DNA of 64,000 bases from Rhizophagus clarus (lineage: Eukaryota; Glomeromycota; Glomeromycetes; Glomerales; Glomeraceae): NCBI GenBank assembly GCA_015698045.1, contig BLAL01000278.1, forward strand, positions 1,116,001-1,180,000. The letters run 5' to 3'. The translations under genes were made by a program, and so were the position numbers. The notes under the pieces are model-generated. The model saw only the letters and a program-made list of their open reading frames with translations. It did no database searches and was not told the DNA's origin. This document shows, piece by piece, positions 46,228 to 58,682 of the stretch (the first letter of the stretch is position 1; every line of letters starts with the position of its first letter).

Positions 46228-47424
46228 ATGGTAGTTTGTTTCATTCTCGGTGAGGATGTTAAGAAAAGACTTGTTTGTGATATCTCTGTCAAAATGTGGA
46301 ATTATATGAAGATTTGGCATCTTCGGAATAAAATTAAGGAGGATGCATCTTTAAGTATTCCTGCACAAAATCTCAGATTATGGAAAGTTAATATTCCTAT
46401 CAAAGATGAAAATGATGAAAAGATGAAAATACTTATCAGCAAACCTCCTAAATTTATTGACATTGAAGTGGAACTAGATGGTGAACTATTGCAAACAAGT
46501 AATTCAATTAGAAATGAATTTCAAAAGTTTCCTGCTAATACCCACATTCATATCATCGTGCAACTGCCACTAACCAGCAGTGAGTGTCTCCCATTTCAAC
46601 ATCAAATGCTTATTTGTATTTAGAGATTAACTTTATTTCTCTTTCTTTTTTGTATACTAAAACTTTAGATATGGAATTAACTGGCCATGTCCATATAATC
46701 AAAGATGTATATAACATTCATTTTCGGGGGAAAAAAAATATTCCTAATCTTGAAGATTTGGATACTGGAGTTGATAAAAAAGGGCGTCTCACTTTTGAAA
46801 AATTAAGAATCGATTATGGTAGATTGCTTAATATAATTTTGGGTAATCGTGAAGTTGGTGAGATACCAAATCTTGTTGGTTCACGTCCTCCATCATGTGA
46901 TTCACTATGGTTAATAGAAAGGGATAAATTTAAAATAAAAGTTAGTGATAACGCATACCGTGCATATTTACGAATTACGAATAGTAATTCAAATAAAAAG
47001 GATCCTTATTCAGTATCGTCCTGGCACATTAGTCTTGGTATCAGATGATAAGGATCTACACTATCTATGTCAAAAAGCATTAGGTAAACATTGGAAGGTT
47101 GAAATTTGGTCTTGGACTACGAGTGTAATACAATCGGAATGTACAAGTCTATTTTTAAAAGATTATTACAAACTCTTCTCATATGGTTATGGTCCCGACC
47201 TTACAAATAAAATGCAATTTATTGACATCAGTAATGGAAATATGTTTGATAATCATGAAGTGGTAAATTGGTTTGTTAAAATTGGTTTATTTTGTTGGTT
47301 AAGTCGAAAGAATGACAATCTGCGCTTGTATTTTAGAAGTAACCAGGATTTATACAAAGTAAAAAATTGGATCATTGAAAATTGCAAAGAGGTGCATTTC
47401 GGAAATGTATTTTCAAGAGTGTGA
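46228..47424 (+). pseudogene. Crinkler (CRN) header fused to a NYN/PIN-like nuclease domain
   Basis: Exon 1 is 46228-46577 and exon 2 starts at 46670; the 92-bp GT-AG intron keeps phase. Residues 1-115 have the Crinkler header layout: FILGEDVKKRL.CDI, a LRNKIKED helix, LRLWKVNIPI and HIHIIVQLP. This ubiquitin-like header is found on Crinkler effectors. After the intron comes a NYN domain (PIN-like RNase fold): HVHIIKDVYNIHFRGKK (usually VDNSN), LRIDYGRLL, LVGSRPPSCDSLW, FKIKVSDNAYRA, then GTLVLVSDDKDLHYLCQKAL and WKVEIWSW. The last part is in another frame. A frameshift or small deletion lies between about 46955 and 46985, where the KEKxVD stretch should be. So the protein is either damaged here or has an unseen intron. 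The header-nuclease combination is unusual. Confidence 0.68.
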
Positions 47425-48504
47425 TGTATATATAGAAGAGAAGATATCTGTACATTATACATATTAAATATTTGTTTAAGACATCTTTGAATTAATGCTT
47501 TCGACATTTGAATTTGGTTCATTGGTGCAGTCAATGTTATTGCTAATCCACCATGAATGTATGATGTATTTACATGCATCCTAAAATAAAAAAAAAATTT
47601 TTTTGCTAAACATTATATTATTAGTTCAAAGTGATGACATGATCGTATATTATAAAATTGCTAAAACAAATATTACACTTTAAGGTAATAACAACCTTTA
47701 TTTTATGTTAGTGACTTAATTTGACCGAACAATCTGGTGAGAATTGTTGATTGCATTTGTTACGATCTGAATTTATAAAAAATACTTCGCAACCAAATTA
47801 TATCTAGTAGTTACGAAACAGCATATTACATGTCATTTACCTTTAGTAACTTTATTAAAGAATAAAAAAAAAAGATTTCAATAAAAAGAAAATATCTAAA
47901 GAGTAAATCTATTAAGATATTTATTTATACATTAAACTTTTGATACATTGGATATAATTTTTACAACAAAAGAAATTAGCATGCGAAATAATGATATTAT
48001 ACAAATGGAAGGTTATTGCAGATGAACAAAGACAATTTGGAGAAGTAGAAAGGAAAAGTAACCTTTGAAATTAATCTTCAAATACTTTCGATTCAACTAA
48101 ATATCATAGGGCGAAACATTATAAAGAATTAATTCGGAACCTTTTAACTGTTTCAAAGTGGCCAACATTTTTTATAATGGAGATTTGTGTTTCTCCGAAT
48201 CCTGTGGAAAATCTAATTCGTTTAATTCTTGTATTGCTGTTTCGATTGTTTGGTTTTTATCTATATGAAATAATGTACTGTATTTCCAATATGCTTGAGA
48301 CTTATAAGGCCTCTAAGTTCACTCGGTGTCAAATTATACTTGCTTAAAATATTTCTAAGTTTTTTTATTTTCATTTCTTGTTTTTCATCCAACTTTTCGT
48401 TTTTGTTGTGCTTATCATATCGGCTGATTTGGAAAATTGGTCCAATTAATATTTAAGCTTAGTTGATGGGTTCATTATATAACTGATGGGTTACTTTATT
48501 GTCA
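47425..48504. other. Gene-free stretch
   Basis: About 1.1 kb between the Crinkler-NYN gene and the coiled-coil pseudogene. Short frames only; nothing recognised. Confidence 0.5.
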
Positions 48505-49330
48505 TTAGTATATAAAATTATGGAGACTTTTCTGATCAGCCGATATGTGTTCAAACTTCTCAGCGATAAGAATGACTTTTAAATCTGGATAGCTTTCAAT
48601 TCCTTGAAATTCAATTGCTAGCATCATCATAAAACCTTTTATCCAGACACGGTATCGCAATCCTGCCTGTTTTCTTCGTTCACATTCTAACTCTTGGACT
48701 CTTTGATTAAGATTAACAATCTTCTTTGATAAATCTTCATTCTTCTTCCATAACTCCTCATTTTCTCTTCGTAACCTCTCATATCCTTCTCGGCTCCTCA
48801 TTTTCTTTTCGTAGTTCATGCACTTGTTTTTGTAGTTCTTGAACTTTTTCCAACAGTTATTTATTATCCTTGACCGATATAAAATAAAAATCTAATAAAG
48901 ATTTATATTTTACATGTATATCTTCATATTTTTTATATAGGTCATTACTTTTCGTATTTTGATCTAATTCTAAAAGGACCTCCTTTAGTTCTGTAAGCAA
49001 AAGCAATGATTAGTATATATAAAATTTTGGTATTGAAGATTAACGTTGCCTATTACCTTCATTAAAACTTTTTTCGAAAAAAATGTTAGAAGCAATTTCA
49101 TCTTCAGATTTCTCAACAGCAGGTTGTTTTGACTGTTCGGATTGTTGAGGTGAAGATATAATATTTACTGATTTTATTACAATTTCGCTTTGTATATCTA
49201 AAATGAAAAATAAATATTTACTGTAAATAATTAGAAATTTTACATAAAATCCAACGTGTTTACCTTTCTTTTCTTCATTCTTGTTTTTATTTTTATTCTT
49301 GTTTCGGCGTCTTTTATCTTTTTTCGTCAT
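48505..49330 (-). pseudogene. Coiled-coil protein gene, minus strand, stop and frameshift
   Basis: The start at 49330 gives a very basic, Lys/Asn-repeat N-terminus (KKDKRRRNKNKNKNKN). A GT-AG intron (49263 to about 49201) leads to a second exon (IQSEIVIKSVNIISSPQQSEQ) and another intron (near 49057-48992) to a heptad-rich coiled coil (ELKEVLLELDQN...). A TAA near 48872 replaces a likely Gln, and the frame changes near 48795. The rest (ENEELWKKNEDLSKKIVNLNQRV) stays coiled coil and ends in a more globular ...GIESYPDLKVILIAEKFEH piece. No function recognised; possibly a recent pseudogene. Confidence 0.5.
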
Positions 49331-50019
49331 GTTGAAATTATTAAAAGAAAATGAAAGATATGTCGAAATTATTAAAAGAAGATTAAAAATTTTATTAAAA
49401 GATGAAAAATTAAAATCAAAATATGATCCGAAAAATTGAGGATAATTTATAGTGATTATTTTGAATTACGCAGTAGATTACTAATTATAGATAAGACACG
49501 ATGTGATTCAATTGTTATTATCAAGATTACTCGGATAATATCATTGACATTATTGACGAGTTTATTTATTGATAAATATAAAATATAATATGGGAAATTA
49601 ATTAAAAAACAATTAAACATTCATGACTGACAAATGTTTCGACAGGTCTCAAAATTTAAAAATTCTGTTATGATTTAATAATGATGGTACTCCCGAAATT
49701 TACATGGATTTTGTCGATCATGTGTCGTCAACTTAAAGTACCCACATTAACCGTAAGTCTTTTTTTAATTTCGATGTATTTAATGATTACTTAAATATTT
49801 CAATTATGTTTCACAATAAATCCTTGTATTTGTATTATCTGATTATTTTAAGAAATAAAAAAATAAAATTTTAATTAAGATTTCCAATCAGATTTTTGCG
49901 ACTTACTGCGCTAGAATCGCTAGAGTCAAAAAAAAATTAAAAATTAGTTAATTAGATTGAGACGCGCAAAATTACTGTGCACTGCGCCTGCTACAAAAAA
50001 ATGGTATGTGAGATCATCG

Positions 50020-50490
50020 ATCATTTTCGACTTCATTTATCTTTCGGAGGACCTCTTAAACGATGCCGATGATTATAATGTTATTATAAAGGTTTGTGGA
50101 AACGAAAATATAAAAGAATTTCGTGCATATTCGGTAATTTTACTGTTCGTTACCCTTATTTCAAAGGAGTTCATCTAATTGGATTACAAAGAACATTACA
50201 CCAAATGTTTTTGATTTAATTTTAAAGTAAGAATAATTATTCATATTTTTTTTAAAATATCTTAACGAATTAAATAAATTATTATATATTTATTAACAAA
50301 ACATAATAATATAATAAAAACATATTTTCTTACATATTAAAAAGATTGGTGAACTTGATTTAACTGGACAATCCGATGAAAATACCCTTGAATTGTTAAT
50401 CGTATCGGACGAATTACTCATTGATAAATTATTATTTAATTATATTCATTATTTAATTGAAAATCAAATTGAATGAATACAAAAAATTTT
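50020..50490 (+). pseudogene. BTB/POZ-BACK gene remnant
   Basis: FIYLSEDLLNDADDYNVIIKV...FRAYSVILL (50030-50145) is the first half of a BTB domain. After frame changes come RYPYFK and ITPNVFDLILK (to ~50225). A second exon at 50341-50475 gives IGELDLTGQSDENTLELLIVSDELLIDKLL and the start of a BACK-like HYLIENQIE. TGA at 50474-50476 stands where Trp is usual in this family. BTB proteins act as Cullin-3 adaptors or scaffolds; this copy is broken. Confidence 0.65.
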
Positions 50491-50729
50491 TTCTTCTTGT
50501 TTATTTTAAACTATTTACAAATCAAATTCGGTTTTAAAAATACAACCGGTTCAAAATTCTAAGGTAAATTTTAGACGAATATTGGTTATCCTAATATAAC
50601 CCGATATATAATTCTCCAATATTTGAAGCCAAATGTTTATATGAAGTTTATTATTTTTCATCTTATTAATTTAATGTGATTAAATAATTATCGATCGTTA
50701 TTATAAATAAATTTTGTTGATAGGTATTT

Positions 50730-51370
50730 GTATTTTTGCATTACGAATTATAACAGAAAGAAAAAATAAAAAAATAAAACAGATGTTTCTCAAGACAAGT
50801 TTTGAAGTGTAATTTCATCATAGGTTGAATTTGTAAAAAAAACAATCCAAGAATTTAATTGTCCAATATTAAAGCTTGCAAAAAGAAGAGAGAAATGCTA
50901 GTAAATGTTCCTCTTAAAAATTGCGGAAATACAGTATATCTTTGATACATATCATAATTGATTAAATTATTTGAAGTAATACCTGCAGATGAAAATGAAA
51001 GTAACATTAGCAACAGCAAACATTTCTTTTTTAAAAAAATATGATTTCAAAATCATATTGATTATCCTAAGCTAATACCTTGAAAGGAGCGTTATTTGTT
51101 TCTCTTAAAAAATACAAGGTTCATATATAACTCTGAAATGTATAAACCTTTACATTCGTGAAAGTTGAAGACCAGACCTACAAAAAAGAAGTATCCATTA
51201 GAAAATATTTCCTAAAGAAGTAACAAAAGTTTCAAAAATATTGAAACTTATTACTTCATGTTTCGAAAATACTGAAACTTATTACTTCATCACTCAAAAA
51301 TTGAAAACTGGAACATATAAAAAATAAAGAAACGTTTAATACGATTCTTAGAGGTAATAACGAAACCTTT
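50730..51370 (-). repeat. Right arm of the diverged inverted repeat
   Basis: Reverse-complement counterpart of 45130-45740. Matching pieces include ACTCAAAAATTGAAAACTGG (51289-) and CAGATGTTTCTCAAGACAAG (50781-). Similarity may continue weakly to about 51560. Confidence 0.6.
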
Positions 51371-52479
51371 AATAAAAAATTATTTATCATCCAAAAGTTA
51401 CCTCCGATGAAGCTAGAATCTACAAAAATAAAAAATAAATGTTAGTACGTTTCTCATATAGTGAACCCTCTCTTAAAGAAACTAGCTATCTGAAAGTCCT
51501 CTATAAAGATAAATGTTAGTGCATTTCTTATAAGTGAACACGCCTTTTTAAAAGAAAATTTTTTCTAATTTATCGGACCGAAACGGTGACCAAGGGTCCG
51601 GAATCTACAAGAAAAAAGGAGCTTTACAGCACTTCATAAAATGTTATACTACTGCAACTTACAAAAAAAAAAGAAGTCGTATAGGTTCACTGCCTACGTG
51701 ATTCCATAAAATATTTTTAAAAATTTCTGTTATACCGCTGCGTCTAAAGAAGTTGCCGGAACCAAGTTAGCATATAAAAATATTAAAAAGGAAGTTTCCA
51801 GTGGTTATTCTATTATAAAAAACATTCTGGCCTAAGTTGATTTCCATGGGAAGATTTTTCTTTTTCAGAAAAGGAGTTATTTCTATAACAGACCTTTCAA
51901 ACTAATTAATTTAAAGTTTATAAGCTTTATTATAAATATTATTTACCGATACTTCAATTATTATCAATAATTTTTGGGTTTAAAAAAAACTAAGAATAAG
52001 AATAATTATTTTTTTTTTTTTTTCCAATTTATTCGAAAAAACAAAAAAAAAAATATATATATATACAGTATATATTTCGTTTATCGCCGTTTTCAAAATG
52101 ATGTATGCAGTTATATCTGAATAAAAAAAAAAAGAAAACTGAAAACCGGACGAAACCCGGATGAAATACGAACAAAAAATGGATGAAAACCGAACGAATA
52201 TTGGTACACGAATAAATAGCCTACACCAGGACCCAGAAATATATATATAGGGGTCAGGTGATGAAAGAAAATTTTACTATGAGCTGTACGCAAGGGTTTT
52301 TTATATGAACGGTACGCAAATTTGACACCTGATATTGAAAATACCGCAAAAATACGCAAATAAAATTTCAGACCTTAAAATTTTCAATTATTAACTAGGG
52401 TTCTTTTAGTACAGTTAGTGAGTTTAGTTTAAATACTATATTAACAGTTAATCAATTGTGATGTTAAACCTTGGTCTGA
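51371..52479. other. Gene-free stretch
   Basis: About 1.1 kb, AT-rich, with a (TA)n run near 52056-52072. No gene. Words such as GTTAGTACGTTTCT / GTTAGTGCATTTCT at 51438 and 51512 suggest local duplication. Confidence 0.5.
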
Positions 52480-52800
52480 GTCCTTGGCAAATTTTCATTG
52501 CTAATTATTATCATGGTTTACAGCAGGTTCGCAAAAAAAAGTTGCAAACTATTTTTATTACACATAGAAAACGCTTTTCGCAACATTTTTTAACTATACT
52601 AATGAAAAAACGTTGCAAAACGTTTTTATTTATGGATTCAGCGGGAAAAATATTTTCGCAGCATTTTTAATGCCTATTAATAAAAACGGTGCGAGATGTT
52701 TTTTATTTATGAATTAAATGAAAATAGCAACATTTTTTACCTTATAATAAAAAAAATGTTGTAAAAATCGTTTTTATTTATCTAATAATTTATCGAATTT
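52480..52800. repeat. Degenerate tandem units with GTTGCAAAACGTTTTTATTTAT
   Basis: About four units of 70-80 bp, each with a (C/T)GTTGCAA..CG core followed by TTTTTATTTAT. They share the CGTTTTTATTT block with the minisatellite 450 bp downstream and may be its relatives. No coding potential: the short frame at 52458-52670 is a by-product. Confidence 0.5.
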
Positions 52801-53234
52801 CATTGTAAAAATATTAAAATCCGAAGTGTTACTGCGAATTTTATTCAACCCGTTCTAACCTATTCAACTATTTATTTATTTATAAACTAACAAAATATTA
52901 TTAATACGTAGATAAAGAAATCTAGTTTAAAAATAAACATAAAAATCTAATACTAAATATTAAATTCCACCAAAAAGAGCCAGTGGATGCTAGTCATTTA
53001 AATAAAAATGAACACTTAGGGCAGTCTTAGGACTATGGCCGATCAGCAATGAATTCCTAGGTTGTCATAAAAATCACCCCGAAGTACCGTACAATATTTT
53101 CTTTCAGGTCAAAGACCCGCTTCATATAAATACTATTAGATGAAGAATGTTACAAGTTGTAAAAGGAAGTGGCCGAAACTTATCGGAGCCCTATTTAGTA
53201 TTTAAAGCTCACTATCTTGTACCCAAATTTAATA
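52801..53234. other. Gene-free stretch before the minisatellite
   Basis: About 430 bp; nothing recognised. Confidence 0.5.
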
Positions 53235-55270
53235 CCTTAGTTATTTAAAATGATTAAGAAATCATTTTTTTTTGTTATTTAAAATCAAGAAATCGGTATT
53301 GTTACTTAAAAATGATTAGGAATTCATTTTTTTGTTATTAAAAATGATTAAAAAATTGTTTTTTATTTTGTTATTTAAAAACAATTAAGAAATCGTTTTT
53401 TATTTGTTATTAAAAATAATTAAGAAATCATTTTATATTTTGTTATTAAAAACGATTAAAAAATCGTTTTTTATTTTGTTATTAAAAATGATTAAGAAAT
53501 CATTTTTTATTTTGTTATTTAAAAATGTTATTTTAAAAATGATTAAGAAATTGTTTTTTATTTTGTTATTTAAAAATGTTATTTTAAAAACGATTAAAAA
53601 GTCATTTTTTATTTTGTTATTAAAACGATTAAGAATTTTGTTATTAAAAACGATTAAGAAATCATTTTTTTTTTTGTTATTAAACATGTTTGAGAAATCA
53701 TTTTTTATTTTGTTATTAAAAACGATTAAGAAATCACTTTTTTTGTTATTAAAAACGATTAAGAAATCGTTTTTTATTTTGTTATTTAAAAATTGTATTT
53801 TAAAAACGATTAAGAAATAGCTTTTTATTTTGTTATTAAAAACGATTAAGAATTTTGTTATTAAAAACGATTAAGAATCATTTTTTTTTGTTATTAAAAA
53901 TGTTTGAGAAATCATTTTTTATTTTGTTATTAAAAACGATTAAGAATTTTGTTATTAAAAACGATTAAGAATTTTGTTATTAAAAACGATTAAGAATTTT
54001 GTTATTAAAAACGATTAAGAATTTTGTTATTAAAAACGATTAAGAAATTGTTTTTTATTTTGTTATAAAAACGATTAAGAAATCGTTTTTTATTTTGTTA
54101 TTAAAAACGATTGAGAATCGTTTTTTATTTTGTTATTAAAAACGATTGAGAATCGTTTTTTATTTTGTTATTAAAAACGACTGAGAATCGTTTTTTATTT
54201 TGTTATTAAAAACGATTGAGAATCGTTTTTTATTTTGTTATTAAAAACGATTGAGAATCGTTTTTTATTTTGTTATTAAAAACGATTGAGAATCGTTTTT
54301 TATTTTGTTATTAAAAACGATTAAGAAATCGTTTTTTATTTTGTTATTAAAAACGATTAAGAAATCGTTTTTTATTTTGTTATTAAAAACGATTAAGAAA
54401 TCGTTTTTTTTTGTTATTAAAAACGATTAAGAATCGTTTTTTATTTTGTTATTAAAAACGATTAAGAAATAGTTTTTCATTTTGTTATTAAAAACGATTA
54501 AGAAATCGTTTTTTATTTTGGTTATTAAAAAAGATTAAGAATCATTTTTTTTGTTATTAAAAATGTTTGAGAAATCATTTTTTATTTTGTTATTAAAAAC
54601 GATTAAGAAATCATTTTTTATTTTGTTATTAAAAAACGATTAAGAAATCACTTTTTTTTGTTATTAAAAATGATCAAGAAATTGTTTTTTATTTTGTTAT
54701 TTAAAAATGTTATTTTAAAAACGATTAAGAAATAGTTTTTTATTTTGTTATTAAAAACGATTAAGTAATCATTTTTATTTTGTTATTAAAAACGATTAAG
54801 TAATCATTTTTATTTTGTTATTAAAAACGATTAAGTAATCATTTTTATTTTGTTATTAAAAACGATTAAGAAATCGTTTTTTTTTTATTAAAAACGATTA
54901 AGAAATCGTTTTTTTTGTTATTAAAAATCATTTTTTTTATTAAAAACGATTAAGATATCATTTTTTTTTGTTACTAAAAATGATTAAGAAATCGTTTTTT
55001 TTTGTTATTAAAAATGATTAAGAAATCGTTTTTTTTGTTATTAAAAACGATTAAGAAATCGGTTTTTTTTGTTATTAAAAATGATTAAGAAATCGTTTTT
55101 TTTTTTGTTATTAAAAACGATTAAGAAATCATTTTTTTATGTTATTAAAAACGATCAAAAGTCGTTTTATTTTTGTCATTTAAAAACGATCAAGAAATTG
55201 TTTTTTTTTTATTAAAAACGATCAATAAATCTTTTTTTATTTGAAATCGTTTTTTATATTTAAAACGATC
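53235..55270. repeat. 2 kb minisatellite of palindromic ~36-bp units
   Basis: More than 50 units built around AAAACGATTAAGAAATCGTTTT plus TATTTTGTTATT. The core pairs with itself (AAAACGATT / AATCGTTTT), so each unit can form a short hairpin. Runs of near-identical units (GATTGAGAATCG variants, 54107-54305; TAAGTAATC variants, 54765-54845; shortened 22-bp units, 53940-54030) show local expansion. Open frames across it, rich in Ile/Lys/Phe, are artefacts of the repeat. Confidence 0.92.
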
Positions 55271-56206
55271 GGTTTTTTATTCAGTTTGAAAAAAAACTCT
55301 GAAACAGCAACATTTCGGTGTTTTATATATGAAATTCAGGTACCCTAAGCGGGTCATGAATTTGTTGACCTGACTTGAATATCGCAGACCGGGTTAAGTC
55401 AATTACCCGACCTATCTCTGAATCTTAATTATTTTTAAAAAAAAATGATTTTTTATACGTTTTATAGGTTCCATATGGGAACCTATTGATAATTTTGAAT
55501 TCAGAGGTATTTTACGCTCTGAATCTTTTTTTATTCATTCTAAAGGGAGTTTATTGACAATTTAAAGTTTCGTAGGTCCATTAACTCTAGATTTATTTAA
55601 TTTTTTTTTTTAATTTAGTGCAAAAAAAAACATAATAAATTTTAAAAATAAACTTTAAGAAAAATTTGCAATTCTTGCAAATTTTTCTTTTTCTTTTAAG
55701 GATAGCCCTGCGGGCATGATTGTTTAAAATAATTTTCAAAATATTGAAAATAATTCATTTCATGTGCAGAAAAATTAGTTTTTGAATAAATTTATTTTTT
55801 TGCAAAGGATCAACATACGAGGCTAAAAAATGTAATTTATTTGTGATGGCTCAACTTAATTAATAATATTACTGACACAGGCGAGGTCAGTGACAAAAGT
55901 TTCCTAAAGAAAGTGTTCAAAATAATCAAGTAAAAAAATAAAAAAAAATTTCCTTTGTATGTACATGTTCATGTACTGTACATGTTCAATGTTCTGTTCA
56001 TAGTACATAAAGTACATATACATAAAGATTAAATGGACCGTTTTTTACCAAAAAGGAAATTATTTTTGATTTCATGGCAATTTAGCATGTGGATCATCTA
56101 CAAAATTAGATTAGATTGATGATAGAATGAAATAGAAATTTCTATGCAAAATACGCCGGGAATGTTCTTTCAAAAATGGAATGATTTACAGATTTATTCC
56201 ATTTTT
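55271..56206. other. Gene-free stretch with several palindromes
   Basis: No gene. Palindromes include ATAGGTTCC...GGAACCTAT near 55465-55487, AAGAAAAATTTGCAA/TTGCAAATTTTTCTT at 55657-55689, and GTACATGTTCATGTAC near 55960. It ends at the left border of the foldback element. Confidence 0.5.
55657..55689. repeat. Perfect 15-bp-stem hairpin
   Basis: AAGAAAAATTTGCAA, loop TTC, TTGCAAATTTTTCTT, followed by a T-rich run. No gene lies next to it, so a terminator role is unlikely; it may be a relic of a small inverted-repeat element. Confidence 0.7.
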
Positions 56207-56245
56207 TATGGCAAGCCGCTCTGGTCAAAAGTGTGCCATGTTTTG

Positions 56246-56482
56246 TAGCAGGTGCGCCTGTTTTTAGGCGCCTGATGCGCTAAATGCAGCAGGTGCGCAT
56301 GTTTTTAGGCGTCTGAGTGCGGCAGGTGCACCTAGTTTTTAGGCGCCTGATGCGCAGGATGCGCCTGATTTTTAGGCGCCTGAGGCGCCAAAGTGCAGCA
56401 GTTGCGCCTGATTGCGGCAGTTGCACCTGTTTTTAGGCGTCTGATTGCGGCAGTTGCGGCAGATTGCGGCAGGTGCGCCTGT
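56246..56482. repeat. GC-rich array at the left end of the foldback element
   Basis: Repeats of GCGGCAGGTGCGCCTGTTTTT and AGGCGCCTGATGCG with variants, some with TTGCGGCAG. AGGCGCCT is its own reverse complement, so the strand can pair within the array as well as with the far arm. Much richer in GC than anything nearby. Confidence 0.85.
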
Positions 56483-57302
56483 TTTTTGTTCTTTTTCGAT
56501 CATAGGCTTTTTTTTGGAAATAATCATTCACTGAGCTTTTAGCATAGATCTACGCACATTGCCAAATTAATAAAAATAGTTTTTTTTTGGTTCAAGTTCA
56601 TTCCACTGGATCGGATGTTGTTCTATCCTTGAAATTATTACTTTTTTTAACCAACTATATATTCATAAATTTGTAAATTCATGATTATTTTGAATATTTA
56701 ATTTAATAAAATTAACATCCAAAATATCTTAATGGATTATCCATTGTATTATCTATTTTTGTTTTTTTATATTTTTTAAATTTTTTTGCTTATTAGTCAA
56801 TTGGTATAAATAACCTTAAAATATCAATTATAAAAAAAAAGATGATGAAATTGTTTATTTTATTGCACTTTGTAATTTTTTTAAATATATTTATATAGTG
56901 AAACGAGTAAGATTTATTTTTAAACTTCATATGCAGGTTCATAATAAGAATTTTACTACCTTTTTATTATGTAATTGAATAAAGATTTTTTAAAACTTTT
57001 TTTACAGTAATGATGAAATTCAGTTCAACATTCCATCTTTCAATGTGAAATGAATACATGAGCAAAAAAAATTGAAAAATGATTACCAACTGAATCAATA
57101 ATCACAAAAAGGTTTTTCGTGTTTGTTATTATTTTAATCATATTGATACACAAGTTGCACATCGCAACTGTAGCTTGCGTACTTCAAAGAATTTTTCACG
57201 TTAAGAAAAATGCAGATACTTGGTATTTATATTAGATGGTTGTAAAAAAAGATGATTTTATAATTATTAAATTTATTAAGAGTTTACAAATTACCCAGGT
57301 CT

Positions 57303-58682
57303 TAAGATAGGGTACGCAGTAATCCTGCTCCCGTAATAGTTTATTGTTTTTAGTCACGTGTTCTGTCTCCCTCAAATTGAGTCATACTACATTTTTTTGT
57401 GTGACAAAACTATACTTTTTTTCAATGTTCGAACTTAATTTTTTTTACATTCTAACAGTATTCAAGCTTAAAATTTTTACATATAAACATGTAATTAGTA
57501 AAAAGATGCGAAAAAAGTTTAAGTATTATTAATATATCTTATTATAATATCTACTAATAAGTAAAATGTAGTTATTTTACTATTGTATTAATTTTATTAT
57601 TTAAAAAAAAAGTAAAAAATGTGGCGGTCTAATAGTGGTCTAATCTTATTTTATAACATTTATTTAAAAATAAATGTCAAAGGTACACAATAATTTAATA
57701 GTAATTTAATATATAATAAATGTTTTTGTTAAATAAGTTTTTTAAAGGCTTAGAATTTTTATTTTACAAGAAAAATGCAACTAACGTTGATAACATAATT
57801 ATTAAAATGGAAATAAAAATAAAACTTGTCTTAGATTAATTTTGAGATGATGCTAAAAATAGTAAAGTATTTTTATCACGGGCAGGATTACTACTTCATG
57901 AAAAAGGGGATACTATATGCAATGCTAGTCAGTAGCTCTGTTTACTTATATTCAATTTTATTCCAATTTTTCAAGATTTCTTAACCAATCCAATTCATTT
58001 AAAAATTGGAATAATGATTGAAATAACAGATCAAAAAAATTGATGATCTGAGTGTTCCAAAATTTGAAAATGCAATACATGCTTTAATATGATTGGTTGG
58101 AAATAAATGGAACGAATTGAACATTGATTTTTCTACTCAATTTATGCCATTTTTAATTGGCTAAAATTAATTACACTATAATCGGATCAGAATAGAATAG
58201 AATAGTAGTGAACAGAGCTAGTATAAATATTTACAGTACTGTACAGTACATGACTTTGGTTAACTAAAATTTCCCAATACCAATGCTATATTTAAGCAAC
58301 GGATTATATAATTGTTCAGTAATATATATACAGTAAACTACACAATTGTGGCGCAATATAAATATATTGTTCTTTTTATTAATAATTTTGATTATACTAA
58401 TTACAATTCCCTATTGTTTTAGATGGATTTCAGGGATTTGTCAGGGTATTTACAATCATATTTTTTCAAAATTATAACCACTAGCTTTGTTTGTAAATAT
58501 TAAATTAAGGGGTAAAAATTATATTTTTTTTTTAATTGCATAATCACATGATTTTACATGTGAAAAATAAACAGATAATATTTATACGCATTATTTGTTT
58601 CAAACTTATTTTTTTCTTTAGCTTCGTTTGTAAATTCATAAGACCCAGGTATTTTATTAGAAATAAAAAAAATTTTCTAACT
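57303..58682. other. Centre of the foldback element
   Basis: About 1.4 kb between the arms. A 62-codon frame at 57344-57532 is Phe/Lys-rich and unconvincing. No transposase or RNA gene was seen. Confidence 0.6.

Noticed and set aside
48600..48820. The coiled-coil C-terminal piece as an independent gene starting at 48819
   Set aside because: Coiled-coil sequence continues upstream in another frame across a single shift, so it is better read as one damaged gene.
53404..53820. Long open frames on both strands (Ile/Lys/Phe-rich, 84-138 codons)
   Set aside because: They are translations of the minisatellite; the repeat unit has no stop in some frames. Composition and lack of flanking signals speak against a gene.
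57344..57532. 62-codon frame in the centre of the foldback element
   Set aside because: Short, Phe/Lys-rich, no motif; expected by chance in this composition.
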